DNA from: Gracilaria vermiculophylla
Lineage: Eukaryota; Rhodophyta; Florideophyceae; Gracilariales; Gracilariaceae
Reading direction: 5' to 3'
Assembly: GCA_019155205.2 (NCBI GenBank)
Contig: JAHNZQ020000227.1
Coordinates: forward strand, 187,530-251,529
DNA: 64,000 nt
The position numbers and the translations under genes are program-made. The notes under the pieces are model-generated. The model worked only from the letters and a program-made list of their open reading frames with translations, had not been told where the DNA came from and did no database searches. This document shows, piece after piece, positions 19,556 to 29,847 of the stretch. Position 1 is the stretch's first letter; each line of letters opens with the position of its first letter.

Positions 19556-22512
19556 CCCCCCCCCAAAGCAACGGCAAACGCGAAAATAGCATGGTTAACG
19601 TGCTCGCGGCGCAGCGACAGCGCCACACATGCGCGCGCGTCGTGCGTTGCTCTGCCGCCAATCTCGCACGTACTTGATTCATGCACCTGCGACCTCTGGT
19701 GCTGGTCAGCGCTCGCAGCCAACATCCAGCGCCGGGGATCACGTGAGCTCATGTGGCAAGTTGCATTGCTTTGATGTGCAGTGTTCGTTCCCCAAAGCTG
19801 CCGCTCACTTGCATGGACAGTAGCGCACCAAACAACTGCGGCTTCATTCTGTTTCACACGTCTCAAAGTGTGTAGCTACACCCAAACTGCAATCTGATGG
19901 CAGCATGGGAAGCAAGTTTTCCCTCACACTGCAACTATCTGTGCAACAGCAAGCTGTGATTGCAATCTGAGCGATTGCGTTACACATCGCAATGAATCAT
20001 TCACATGACCTGAAACAATATTGTGAGTTTACTGCGGGCAGTTCGATACGCGCGTCGTCAACCAGGAGGGCAGGCTTCCAGTGGCGTCAGTTGAAGGGGT
20101 GGGGCCAGCTGTCGGCACAGCACCAGGGCGCATTCCAGCCCCCAAGCAGCGTGTGGCCTCTGCGATTATGGCGGGACATTTCACTTTCAAAATAATCGCC
20201 CACTATTCTCCCAAACTGGTACATTTGGCACGCAGCCACGCGCCCCTCTACCCCTCCCCATTACTTGACGTGCGCGACAACGAAACTTGCACCAAGGCCA
20301 TCTCCTTTGATGGGTGCAAACCCAAAATCACACGTGCTGAGAGGCCATACTCAAATGTAAGTTGCACTTAACACCTCGTTCATCATTCGATTTTGTACCA
20401 GTCCAGGCGCGTGTCCGTGGCCCTCGCGCCATGTTGCTGCCGTTCACGTTCCAAACCGTGGAGCGCACAAGTCAGTGTTCACGTGTGACGAATCAGAGCT
20501 GCACATGAAGAAGGAAAAGCGTGCGGGCGAAACGTTGGCGCACCCACCCACTCTGTTCGTTGCACACCCGTATACTTTCACATGGCGCACGGCGGCAGAG
20601 ATGGAACTAACGCGAGTGCGACGCGAGTGCAATCCAAGTCTGCACTCCTGACAGTTCATTTCGCAGTCGGAAAAAAAATGCATTTCTCATTAATGAATAA
20701 TTACAATACGCCTCTCATCGCACACGTAGGAAGCAGTCGCGTTAAGTTGGCACCATGCGCAAATTGCCAGTTGGCCTTTGCGCCACACAAGAGCCAATCA
20801 ACTTACGCCAAGTCGCTCACATTTGACGTTTAGAATCGATTCTTCCAGCGTCCACTCTGCTCGCCAAACCGTCCGCCGAATGTGAGCGTCGTGCAAAGCG
20901 CCCACCACGTGCACTCGCGACTACGAAAGGCAGCCGCGCCGGCCTGTGTTGCTCTACATTGTTGACAAAGCGCCCAACAACTCCCAGGCGCTCGCACAAT
21001 GCTGCACATCACAGACGGCTTTAATTCTCATTTTGTGCACATGAAACAGCGACCAAATACCATTGGTGGTATCCGGTTTGTAAAGCTGTTTGATACTCTG
21101 CCGTTCTTTGACAATTGGGCACGTAAAGACGAGCGATGCGCTAAAGAAGCTCAAGCGTTTCCGTACACTGTTTGGCGCCAATATTTGGGGCCTTGCTTTG
21201 GCGCCCAATTTCTGAATCCATCACGAACGCCGCTATACTTTATGACGTATCTGGTGTGCTGCTTTTCTGCCTATTTTTGCATGCATCCCTCCTCTAATGT
21301 GCGAAACAAACCCGGAGCCATCCCAAGTACCAGCTCATCGAAATCACCATTCTCCATGTATCAGCTGTTTGATAGAACAACGTGTTCCTCGTCAACACGG
21401 CTTGCTTCTTATCCGTAGCACTACCTGCGTGCCTTTCGGTGCCATGCCTTCAAAGTTAACAACGTTTAGGTAACTTACGTACTGTCTCGAGTCATTCCTA
21501 CCACCCGCACAGCTTTAATATCCGTCTCATACAATCTGATTCCACAATCGCCCTTCATCGGAAAAGTAATCGTTGGCTATGTCAGCGGGCGATTGCCGAG
21601 ACTTATCTCCTTAGATTGCAATGTTTGATCCGCCAGCAATTGCGGAGTGCAATCTTATCGACTACGTTTCATCCCTGCACAATGGCGAGAAAATTTTCCC
21701 CTCCAACCTTGTACACGTGCCTTCCACAGCGGTGGAAGTAAAGAACACTGCAAGCTTGACAACTACGTCCTTCACATCCGCCTACAACTGCATGATGACT
21801 TTCAATATTGAAATCAGCAAACCAAGGACAAATGTGCACAGAGCACCAGCAACACTTTGCCCTTCTTGTGCAACAGCCATTACTTGACCACGCGCCGACT
21901 AGGCGCAAGGCTCCTGCGATATCTACACACAGGTGTCTTTGCCCTTCCGTTTTCGATGTCAGACACTCGCTGGCTTCACGTATACCTCTGTATATGACAT
22001 CTATAAAACAGTCACCGTAGATCCAACTCCGGTGTCTCTACAGTTACAAAGGTAGACGGCGCGTCAAAATGCTTGCAGTTGGCGAGATATGGAAAGTACC
22101 TAGGAAAAAGACACTTTAAGCTCTTCTGATTCGTACGAGGCTCCGTAAGCAAAACCATGAGCTTGATTTACGAAGGGCCGAAAACGATTCTATACGAATG
22201 TATGTCTCTGAAAAACTGTGTACTGAATATGTGATTGCTGCGCACACCTTGCGCCTCGTGCACTACCGCAAGCCGCCCTCTCTCTAGCATGCAGCGCAAC
22301 AAATCAACAGTCGAGCCCATACTACGAAGTGAATGGCTCACATGGTCATCCTAAATCAATCGTCGACTTGCAGGTTTGATTAAGCGAAGCTTCACTTTGC
22401 AAGAATCAACAGTAATGACCAACAGTTTTCACAAACAAGTACATAAACCCGAGTTTGCAACAGACCAGCGCATGATACAATGGCCTTAATTATCTTCCAT
22501 GGAAAAGGGTCA
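19556..22512. other. Intergenic region, no supported gene
   Basis: About 3 kb of average-GC DNA between the gap and the PA2G4 stop. The short open frames (longest 139 codons at 20999-21418) have no recognisable domain and no codon pattern like the neighbours. A small inverted repeat GCAATC-TGAGC-GATTGC lies near 19961-19977. I looked for tRNA box A/B pairs on both strands and saw none. Confidence 0.5.
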
Positions 22513-23688
22513 TCAAGATTCCATTGCATCCGCGTCATCACCTCCATTGGTAGCCTTCTTCTTCTTCTTCTTCTTCTTCTTCTTCTCTATGGAAATGGCT
22601 AATAGTGCCTTGACTTCTTCGTTCTTCAGCTCCTTATTGCATTCTACTGGAGGCATCATAGTCTTCGTGACGGGAAGTGTGTTGTTCGCTGTGACCAAGA
22701 CAGTCATGGAACATCTTCCAATTACTGCACCATCTTTCTCATACAGCACGGGATATGGAGTCACCAGGTTGTGCTTGGTCATCTCTGTCATGGCCATACG
22801 AGCTTTCTTCGCATCACTGAGAGCGCGCAATGTGAACGGCATTGTAGGGTGCGATTTGTTAATTTCCGCGAGAATCTGCCGGGAGGTTTTCATTTTCAGT
22901 TGATAATCAACATCAACCTGCCTCTTGTACACCGTTTCTCTCGTATCCTTTTCAATGGCCTTTCCATCCCCAGTGCTCATAACGACATCAAGATTGTAAA
23001 CTTCGTAAGGCTCGAACTCCCACCGATCCGCATGTGCTTCGACGGTTTGCTTGTTCATGATCACCTTTGATCCGTCGATGACATATCTCTTCATCTGATG
23101 ACTCAGAACACCTTCCAGCAACTCGACCTCGAAATCCGCTGCTACACTGGCAAACAAATCGCTTACTTGTTCATTAGTATTCCCAACCTTCATCAAGCGC
23201 AACGCAGCGTCAGCCGCGGTGTAGGCGGCAACAACCACATCCGCCGCTCTCCCGCGCAGAGGTGGTGGGTATTCCGCTTCCTTGCTCTCCTTAACGAGCA
23301 TAGTATGGGCCGATATCGCTGCATAACCGTCGATGTGTGCCCCGAACTGAACGGTGATTTGATCGCCTGCTTGTAGCTTATCATTTGCGTTGGCATCCGT
23401 TTCAATCGGACAGAAGTGGCTCACACAGTTATTCACGCACACGCACGTGGGAAAGGCAACACCCTTTTCTAACCGTTCCCCGCTCTCAGTGCGTGCTTTG
23501 GAATACACCCCGGCCGCCTTGTTCGTGATAATAGTGTCGCCCAGCTGGCATAGAGTTCTGACAGGCATTCCCGCATAAGCAGCCTTCCGAACCAGCTCTA
23601 ATGCATCATCAACGATAGCACCGGCAGCCTTATACTTTTCCAACACGTCCGATTGATCTATGCCACGCTCTTCCTGAACTTCGGCCAT
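22513..23688 (-). CDS. PA2G4: PA2G4/EBP1 family protein (proliferation-associated 2G4, pita-bread fold)
   Basis: Protein of 391 aa with the methionine-aminopeptidase (pita-bread) fold but without its peptidase activity, as in human PA2G4/EBP1 and plant EBP1, which bind ribosomes and rRNA and control growth. Diagnostic stretches are KYKAAGAIVDDAL, FPTCVCVNNCVSHFCP, GDQITVQFGAHIDGYAA and FEPYEVYNLDVVMSTGDGK. The metal-binding Asp/His set of active enzymes is not conserved (for example QFGAHIDG where active enzymes have a D...D pair). A ten-lysine tract near the C terminus, encoded by the CTT repeat, fits the basic nucleolar or RNA-binding tail. The upstream in-frame ATG at 23727 would add 13 residues; MAEVQEERG at 23688 matches the usual start better. 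Divergent from sufS. Confidence 0.9.
   Translation of the reverse strand: MAEVQEERGIDQSDVLEKYKAAGAIVDDALELVRKAAYAGMPVRTLCQLGDTIITNKAAGVYSKARTESGERLEKGVAFPTCVCVNNCVSHFCPIETDANANDKLQAGDQITVQFGAHIDGYAAISAHTMLVKESKEAEYPPPLRGRAADVVVAAYTAADAALRLMKVGNTNEQVSDLFASVAADFEVELLEGVLSHQMKRYVIDGSKVIMNKQTVEAHADRWEFEPYEVYNLDVVMSTGDGKAIEKDTRETVYKRQVDVDYQLKMKTSRQILAEINKSHPTMPFTLRALSDAKKARMAMTEMTKHNLVTPYPVLYEKDGAVIGRCSMTVLVTANNTLPVTKTMMPPVECNKELKNEEVKALLAISIEKKKKKKKKKKATNGGDDADAMES
22556..22586. repeat. (CTT)n coding microsatellite
   Basis: About ten CTT units encoding the Lys tract at the PA2G4 C terminus (minus strand AAG). Length variation would change the lysine count without shifting frame. Confidence 0.85.
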
Positions 23689-24117
23689 CGCGAAGTGGAT
23701 TTCTTTTCTTACCAACCGCAGAAGCACAACTACACCGCTCCGCTTTCGCCTTTACAAGAGTCGGCGATGCGCGGCCCAAGTTTGTAACGGATCTGGGATC
23801 CCGGTCGATATAAAGGGAAGGAAGTGCACCCCCCGCCGTCGTCAAAGTTTTTCCGCCAAGTTTTTCATTTATAGACCGCGGAGAAATTCGTAGAGTTTTG
23901 TGCCCTTCTATGAAATGCGAGCCGCTGTGTCGCCGCGGATCAAAGCCCCTGTCTGCTTGAGCGGAGAGCTTCAACGTGCATGTCGTGTACAGGTGTACGA
24001 GCTTGCGCCTCATACCTCTTTAACCACACCACCGATCTGGTCAAAAGCTGCAGAACGGCTTCAAGCCCCGCTCATCTTATCGGTGTCACCCCCCACGCAC
24101 CTCTGGAGCTTCTCACA
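23689..24117. promoter_or_regulatory. Divergent promoter region of PA2G4 and SUFS
   Basis: 429 bp between head-to-head starts. It must hold both promoters and 5' leaders. TATAAAG-like sequence (GATATAAAGGGAA) occurs near 23807-23820 on the plus strand. No other element is claimed. Confidence 0.5.
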
Positions 24118-25491
24118 ATGGCAGCCCACTGTCCGTGCTTTTCTGTCCCAATTCTCCTTCCATCCAGAACGAAAGCTTCTAATCTCTCGCTACGCTGCGG
24201 GAGCCGTTATCTTTCTCAAACAAAACAAATCCGTCCGAGAGCCACTCTTGCCACTCCAGCGACTCTTGTCGACCCTTCCCTGTTTCCCATTCTGTCAGAA
24301 ACTGTCAACGACAAGCCTCTTGTATACCTCGATTCCGCGGCTACTTCACAGAAACCGCGCCAGGTGATCGACACAATTGTTTCGTACTACGCCGCTTCAA
24401 ACTCAAACGTACACCGCGGAGCTCACGCGCTCGCAACACGCGCCACAGACGCTTTCGAACGGACACGCGATCTCATCGCTCGCTTTGTCAATGCCGCTTC
24501 TAGGAACGAAATTGTGTACACAAGAAATGCCACGGAAGCAATCAACCTTGTCGCCAACACTTGGGGTTTGCAAAACATTTCCCAAGGTGATACCATCGTT
24601 GTATCTGTCATGGAACATCATGCGAATCTAGTCCCTTGGCAAATGCTCGCCAGCCGCGTTGGGGCCAACGTGGTTGCGGTACCGCTAACGCCGCAGCAAA
24701 CGTACGATATCGATGCATACAAACAACTAATGGAAACTCACAACGTCAAGCTTGTTGCGTGTTCGCACGTATCCAATGTGCTGGGTTGCGTCAATCCCGT
24801 GCACGATATAGTTGCGGAAGCCCGGAAGCACAACGCGACTGTGCTCTTGGATGCCTGCCAATCAGTTCCGCACATGCCGGTCGATGTACAACAGCTGGAC
24901 GTCGATTTCCTCGTGGCATCTGCTCACAAAATGTGCGGTCCAACAGGGGTTGGTTTTCTTTATGGAAAGAAGAATATTTTGGATAACATGCCTCCGTTCT
25001 TAGGCGGTGGTGAAATGATTGCTGATGTATACATCGATCATAGTACATATGCGGAACCACCGCACAAGTTTGAGGCAGGAACACCTGCCATCGGTGAAGT
25101 GGTTGGCTTTGCGACCGCTATCGAGTACTTGCAGTCAATTGGGATGGACAAAATCCATCAGTTTGAGTTGAGGATGGGTCAGTATTTATATGAACGATTA
25201 AGCTCTTTTAAAGAGGTTGACGTGTACGGCCCGCCTCCCCCGAGGGCTGCTCTTTGTTCGTTCAATGTCAAAGGTGTGCACAGTGGAGACCTGGCACTCA
25301 TGCTTGATCTTGAAGGCGTTGCAGTTCGCTCTGGACATCATTGTGCACAACCTCTGCACCGCGAGCTCGGCGTGAATTCTTCTGCCCGGGCAAGTTTGTA
25401 CATCTACAATTCTGTTGAAGAAGTCGACAAGCTGATTGAAGCTCTAAGGGAAGCTGTAGATATGCTCGGCGGCACTCTCACTCCGAAATGA
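24118..25491 (+). CDS. SUFS: Plastid cysteine desulfurase SufS (NFS2-type)
   Basis: Class-V PLP aminotransferase fold enzyme of 457 aa that takes sulfur from cysteine for plastid Fe-S cluster assembly, activated by SufE. Residues 1-45 are Ser/Arg-rich without acids, consistent with a transit peptide. The mature part begins near DPSLFPIL and has LDSAATSQKP (72-81), SNVHRGAHALATRATDAFE, the PLP lysine K271 in SAHKMCGPTG, GGGEMI (297-301) and the persulfide cysteine C409 in RSGHHCAQPLH. The RSGHHCAQP context is group II (SufS), not the mitochondrial NFS1 type with its longer loop. The frame is open from 23980, but the ATG at 24118 gives the more usual transit peptide. A SufD gene lies 8 kb away. 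Confidence 0.95.
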   Translation: MAAHCPCFSVPILLPSRTKASNLSLRCGSRYLSQTKQIRPRATLATPATLVDPSLFPILSETVNDKPLVYLDSAATSQKPRQVIDTIVSYYAASNSNVHRGAHALATRATDAFERTRDLIARFVNAASRNEIVYTRNATEAINLVANTWGLQNISQGDTIVVSVMEHHANLVPWQMLASRVGANVVAVPLTPQQTYDIDAYKQLMETHNVKLVACSHVSNVLGCVNPVHDIVAEARKHNATVLLDACQSVPHMPVDVQQLDVDFLVASAHKMCGPTGVGFLYGKKNILDNMPPFLGGGEMIADVYIDHSTYAEPPHKFEAGTPAIGEVVGFATAIEYLQSIGMDKIHQFELRMGQYLYERLSSFKEVDVYGPPPPRAALCSFNVKGVHSGDLALMLDLEGVAVRSGHHCAQPLHRELGVNSSARASLYIYNSVEEVDKLIEALREAVDMLGGTLTPK

Positions 25492-25656
25492 AAGTCAGAA
25501 AATCGGTGCAAAAGTTGCCGTCCGGCACATGGATTCAATACTCTACACAGGTAATGTGATGATTATGAGAAAGGCCACTTGAGCGAAAATGCTGTTGCTC
25601 GGAAAATGATTCAGTACAGTGTGAAGACAATAAGCAGTCGAATTTGTCGGTTTATC

Positions 25657-28600
25657 TTATCGGTTCAACCTTCTGAGTGAACTGAAATCTACCACCCGTT
25701 CCTCCCCGGTGAACTGGGAGACGGTTGCAGTGCGACCTGCGGTCCTTCGTTGGGTCGGATTACCATACGGTTGTTGATTACTGCCATGGGTCGCTGCATT
25801 AGAAACAAATCCTTGAGGACGGCCGGGAGAAGTAGAATATATCGAGGCCCTGGATCCGAACGCGGATGCTCCGTACTGACTGCTCCGTCTAGGTGTTACT
25901 CGTTGAAAACCCGGAGGAGTTAGTTCCTCCGGAACAGTGTCGACTTCATCGTTGGCCATAAGGTATTCAGGGATAGGTAGATCCCTCAATCTTCGCCGTA
26001 TCCGTTCATGAGAATGTGTGGAAAAAACGTCTGCCGTAATGGAACGCTGTTTCACGTCGAATGGCATGTCTTGAGCTTGTTCTTGCAATGCAACTAGCTC
26101 GTGCCGGTGATATATCCTCCGGTTTGAAGGTAGTGTTACAACGACCTCCTGCTCTTCGGAATACTGTATTGGTTTCACACTCACACTGGGGTTTTCCGTG
26201 AGGTCTGTGACATGGAGTTCAGTCTCTTCGCGTTTTGAATGGTTCACTGTTTCAGTAGGTTCGCCTCGTATCTTTTTCACCATGGGATGCAGTTCTAGCT
26301 TTCTCCTCGCTAATGGCGATATCTTAATGCCATATCTCGAAAAATGTGGTTGGTCTATCAGAGCTGGATTTTCAAGCGTGTATCGGTAAATGCAAAGCAT
26401 CAAGTGCGGGACACGGGAAGTGAAATAAGTAAGGAAGTTTTGCTCATTTGAACTGGGTTGTTCCTCCCAATTTCCGTTTCTTGCCCTATCGAGTGATTGA
26501 GAGGCACGGTTCGATTCCTCGGGTAACGGTCCGAGCTTGTCTCTCAGAGCAGATGAAAGTTCAGAATAATGGTTACGCTTGTTACGAATAATCCGTAATA
26601 AAGCTGATGCGGTTGTCTCGTACTGCCTTCCAAGGTCCAGTAGCAAATCCATGTCCATGTGTACGCGCCAGTCACTGCAGTGTTTAAGCGCATATGGGTA
26701 GGTGTCGAGATTTTCCGTGTATCGAACAGCATCATAACGCATGTCGTAGAGCCTATCAGAAATATCCACAAGAAACGACAGCTTTGTTGCATCTGTCCAA
26801 AAGAATGGATGACTAAGCGCATCTTCTGCCGAGGGGCGGTTGGATGCAACGGGATCTATCATTTGCTTCACAATATCTGTCGCCTCTGGTAGATTCAGCT
26901 CCTCTAAAGCATCGAGAGAAGGCCTGCCGGCGGCAATGTTGCCATCACGGCCATATATTGGATTACCGAATGGATGTTTTCCGCCAGTAAGAACAAAACT
27001 GACGACACATCCAGCTGCAAAGATGTCCACGGCTTTAGTTTGGCGACCACCGCTAAGGACTTCCGGTGCTCTCCATCCTGTGGTACCGACTCCACCCGCA
27101 GCGTTCGTGACCGCCGTGTAACTTGAACGATTAGCGGCCAGCCGCAGAGCTAATCCCACGTCTGCGAGCTTGATGTCCCCAACACCTGTTGCGGAACGAG
27201 TGATCAAGACATTCTGTGGTTTGACGTCTCTGTGCACCACACCCACTCTGTGAAGATCAGCTAGACCCTGTAAGAGCTGTCTTAGGGCTCTACATGTATA
27301 GGTCGGAGGCGGTCCACCCGAATAAGTAGGGGGTGGAACTGGAGGTGCTGTATTTGTAACCCGTTCGGCAAGAGAGCCATCGCACAACTCAAGCGCCAAG
27401 TATATAAACTCAGAGTCTTCTTCCATCGCAAAATAACGAACGACGTGAGGAGAGGCTTCATCAAGCTCGACAAGCAATGATATTTCTTTCCTCGCAGATT
27501 CAAAGAACTGGCGCAAAAGGCGCTTCACGGCAACTTTGCGATCGCCAGGTTTCATCTTTCCTTCGTACACAACTGTCCCGTGCGAACCGTAACCCAGGAC
27601 GTTTGATGAAACCATCAGGGAGCCCACAGTCATCCATCCAGACTCAGAACGGTTGGAAACATAGCCTGTGCCGCTGCCACTACTTCCATTTGAAGCTTCA
27701 GCAATGTTCGCGTTTTTTGCGGATATTCTGATAGACGAACTTCCAACAGAACCAACCATGTTTTCGGTATTCCTGAATAACATTGCCTCTGCTATCGGCA
27801 TTTCTTGAAAATCCGGACTCTCGTTCTGGGGGTCTCGAGTATCTTGGAGTATATTGTCCACATCCAGATTTCCGCGTCTGGGCCGAAGCGCACTGCGATT
27901 AGTGTTACCAGACTTCTCCCTACGCGAGAAACGCCGAGGACGGCTACCAGCGATATAACCAACGTAACCAACAACTAATAGAGTGATAAGCACCAGACCT
28001 GCATCGCGGGACTTCAGAACGATCGCGATATCGTCTTGACCCGTGTTCGAAGAAGTTGGAGCATTCGGAATGGGAAGATGATCTATTCCAAGAATACGAT
28101 ATGTGCGCGACAAGGCTTCGTTGCTATTGAAGTTAGACACTTTATACTTTCGTAAATTACCTCGGTGACTTGAGCTCTCATCAGTAGAAAAGTGTTCATC
28201 GTGGTGACGTTCATCCGACGAAGAAAGCATTGCGTACTCCTGCGAACCATACTTTCCTACAAGAACATTTGAAGAAGAAGCAGCAGGAGAAGAAAGAGGA
28301 GCAGACAATTGGTCTTGACTAGACGGTAGGGCACCGCTTTCCGATTGAAGTTCGCCAATGGCATCATCATCCCCTCTATTGGCTATACTGACGCCAGCAA
28401 GACCGTGCATTTCTACGACGGCATTGGGAACGGTACGGGTCCATACCACATCGCCAGTGCGAACATCGCGTACTGTTATGCGATCTCGCGGTTTCGACAC
28501 GGAGGCGACATATGCATCTGGGCTGAACGCGATATTTGGGCAACGACCGTGATCAAGGAACGACGGCTCGGTGTGAACAAGCGTGGCGTTTGCGAGTTGT

Positions 28601-29217
28601 CGACCGGTAGCGGACTCCACAATTCGAACACCCACAGATGTGCGTGACACAATAATGATATTATCGGATAGCGCGGGTAATACAGGGGTGTCTTTGTTAT
28701 CGAAAGTGAGGTTGTGAATGATTCGTCCAGTGCGAAGATCAATGTAGATTGCACTGGTTTGTTCTGACTTGAGAACAATGGCATCGGATCGCTCTCGCGC
28801 ATGAGAAGGCGGTAGCACTCCGGCTACGGCACCGCGGCGAATAAATTTTCCATCAACGATTTCCAGCTCATCCGTGGTTGCGTTGACGCGGTAGATGTGG
28901 CCCTCGAGAGATGGGATGTATTCCGGCATTCCCGGAGCGTTCCAACTGGTGACGGCCGGTAGCTTGTTTCTGTGCGTAAATACGGGATCTCCACTGCGTG
29001 CATCGAAGAAAAAGACGGTGCCATCGATGGTGGAGACCATCAACAGCGGTGGACGCGCAGCGGAGGTGAGCAACGCGGGGGAGTTGACATTGGGACTTGG
29101 CGAGGGAGCAAGCTGAATTTCGGCCTGGGCGCCAAGCAAGATAATGGCGAAAAAGCAAAGGAGGAAAAGGCGAATGGAGAAAAGCCTGAACAGCGGTAGC
29201 TGCGAAAGCCAGAGCAT
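25657..29217 (-). CDS. IRE1: IRE1-like ER stress sensor kinase/endoribonuclease
   Basis: Type I membrane protein of 1186 aa. A signal peptide (residues 1-32: hydrophobic core RLFLLCFFAIILLGAQA) leads to a luminal beta-propeller sensor (STIDGTVFFFDARSGDPVF; about 55-290). One TM segment is at 405-424, followed by a basic cytosolic stop (RPRRFSRRE). The kinase spans about 540-808: K565 (VAVKRL), HRD 662-664 and a DVG motif (686-688) where DFG is expected. A KEN/RNase domain follows (813-950) with the RNase residues of IRE1: R878, N879, H883 in IRNKRNHY. On ER stress such proteins oligomerise and splice an mRNA. Unusual are the DVG motif, a Pro/Tyr-rich insertion near 622-640, and a Ser/Arg-rich tail of about 220 residues after KEN. 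An upstream ATG at 29325 would hide the signal peptide. Confidence 0.9.
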   Translation of the reverse strand: MLWLSQLPLFRLFSIRLFLLCFFAIILLGAQAEIQLAPSPSPNVNSPALLTSAARPPLLMVSTIDGTVFFFDARSGDPVFTHRNKLPAVTSWNAPGMPEYIPSLEGHIYRVNATTDELEIVDGKFIRRGAVAGVLPPSHARERSDAIVLKSEQTSAIYIDLRTGRIIHNLTFDNKDTPVLPALSDNIIIVSRTSVGVRIVESATGRQLANATLVHTEPSFLDHGRCPNIAFSPDAYVASVSKPRDRITVRDVRTGDVVWTRTVPNAVVEMHGLAGVSIANRGDDDAIGELQSESGALPSSQDQLSAPLSSPAASSSNVLVGKYGSQEYAMLSSSDERHHDEHFSTDESSSHRGNLRKYKVSNFNSNEALSRTYRILGIDHLPIPNAPTSSNTGQDDIAIVLKSRDAGLVLITLLVVGYVGYIAGSRPRRFSRREKSGNTNRSALRPRRGNLDVDNILQDTRDPQNESPDFQEMPIAEAMLFRNTENMVGSVGSSSIRISAKNANIAEASNGSSGSGTGYVSNRSESGWMTVGSLMVSSNVLGYGSHGTVVYEGKMKPGDRKVAVKRLLRQFFESARKEISLLVELDEASPHVVRYFAMEEDSEFIYLALELCDGSLAERVTNTAPPVPPPTYSGGPPPTYTCRALRQLLQGLADLHRVGVVHRDVKPQNVLITRSATGVGDIKLADVGLALRLAANRSSYTAVTNAAGGVGTTGWRAPEVLSGGRQTKAVDIFAAGCVVSFVLTGGKHPFGNPIYGRDGNIAAGRPSLDALEELNLPEATDIVKQMIDPVASNRPSAEDALSHPFFWTDATKLSFLVDISDRLYDMRYDAVRYTENLDTYPYALKHCSDWRVHMDMDLLLDLGRQYETTASALLRIIRNKRNHYSELSSALRDKLGPLPEESNRASQSLDRARNGNWEEQPSSNEQNFLTYFTSRVPHLMLCIYRYTLENPALIDQPHFSRYGIKISPLARRKLELHPMVKKIRGEPTETVNHSKREETELHVTDLTENPSVSVKPIQYSEEQEVVVTLPSNRRIYHRHELVALQEQAQDMPFDVKQRSITADVFSTHSHERIRRRLRDLPIPEYLMANDEVDTVPEELTPPGFQRVTPRRSSQYGASAFGSRASIYSTSPGRPQGFVSNAATHGSNQQPYGNPTQRRTAGRTATVSQFTGEERVVDFSSLRRLNR

Positions 29218-29847
29218 GGCTGCGGAAGAGAACAGGACGGCGAGTGAAGCGCAGCGGGTTAGCGAGATACAAGGCAGCTGCTCAACGTTTGGACGCGAAC
29301 AGCTGAAGCGAAGCGACTGCAACACGGCCGCAGCGCGCGCCGGGGATCATGTAGCACGGAGACGTTCGCAAACAAGGGCGATGGAGGGCGGGACGTCGCA
29401 TAGGGTTGGCCCAAGAAAGCTATTTGGTGCGCGGCTGTTGTCCATGAGAGATGAGGCGCTCCAGGTCAGCGCGGTCAACACAGTTCATGGCAGCAGCGCT
29501 TCGGTCCAGCAGAAGCACCACGTGTGCCTGCAAATGTGCGACCTGCTGGCTCGCCCGCGAAAATGATTGCTTTTCCAGGCTTTCAACTTTCAAGCCGCGC
29601 CACGCCGGAGGCCACCATGCGCGGCCCCGTAGACGCGGCCACGCCGAGTCCCGACCCTCGTCCGCACCACATTCTCATACAACACACTGCCCTTCTTGCG
29701 CATGCTGACGTGGGACGCTGGAGTTGCTTGCCCATTTTCCCAACTTTCTAGCTTGACTTTATCGGCTTCACGTTTCTTGTTCACCGCTTTTTCCGCTGAG
29801 TCCTTCCGCTTCGGCTTGCGCACTCGTTGCCCCGCCCCCTTCAAGCT
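29218..29847. promoter_or_regulatory. Divergent promoter region of IRE1 and the ELM2-SANT gene
   Basis: 630 bp between the head-to-head starts. The in-frame IRE1 ATG at 29325 lies inside it. No element resembling an animal ER-stress element was identified with confidence. Confidence 0.45.

Noticed and set aside
20999..21418. 139-codon plus-strand frame
   Set aside because: No domain, no codon bias like neighbours, and lies in a long gene-free stretch with many similar chance frames.
23007..23040. TCGAAC-containing string resembling a reverse tRNA box B
   Set aside because: It is inside the conserved PA2G4 coding sequence and no box A or acceptor stem pairs with it. Similar strings at 5861 and 49853 also lack a cloverleaf.
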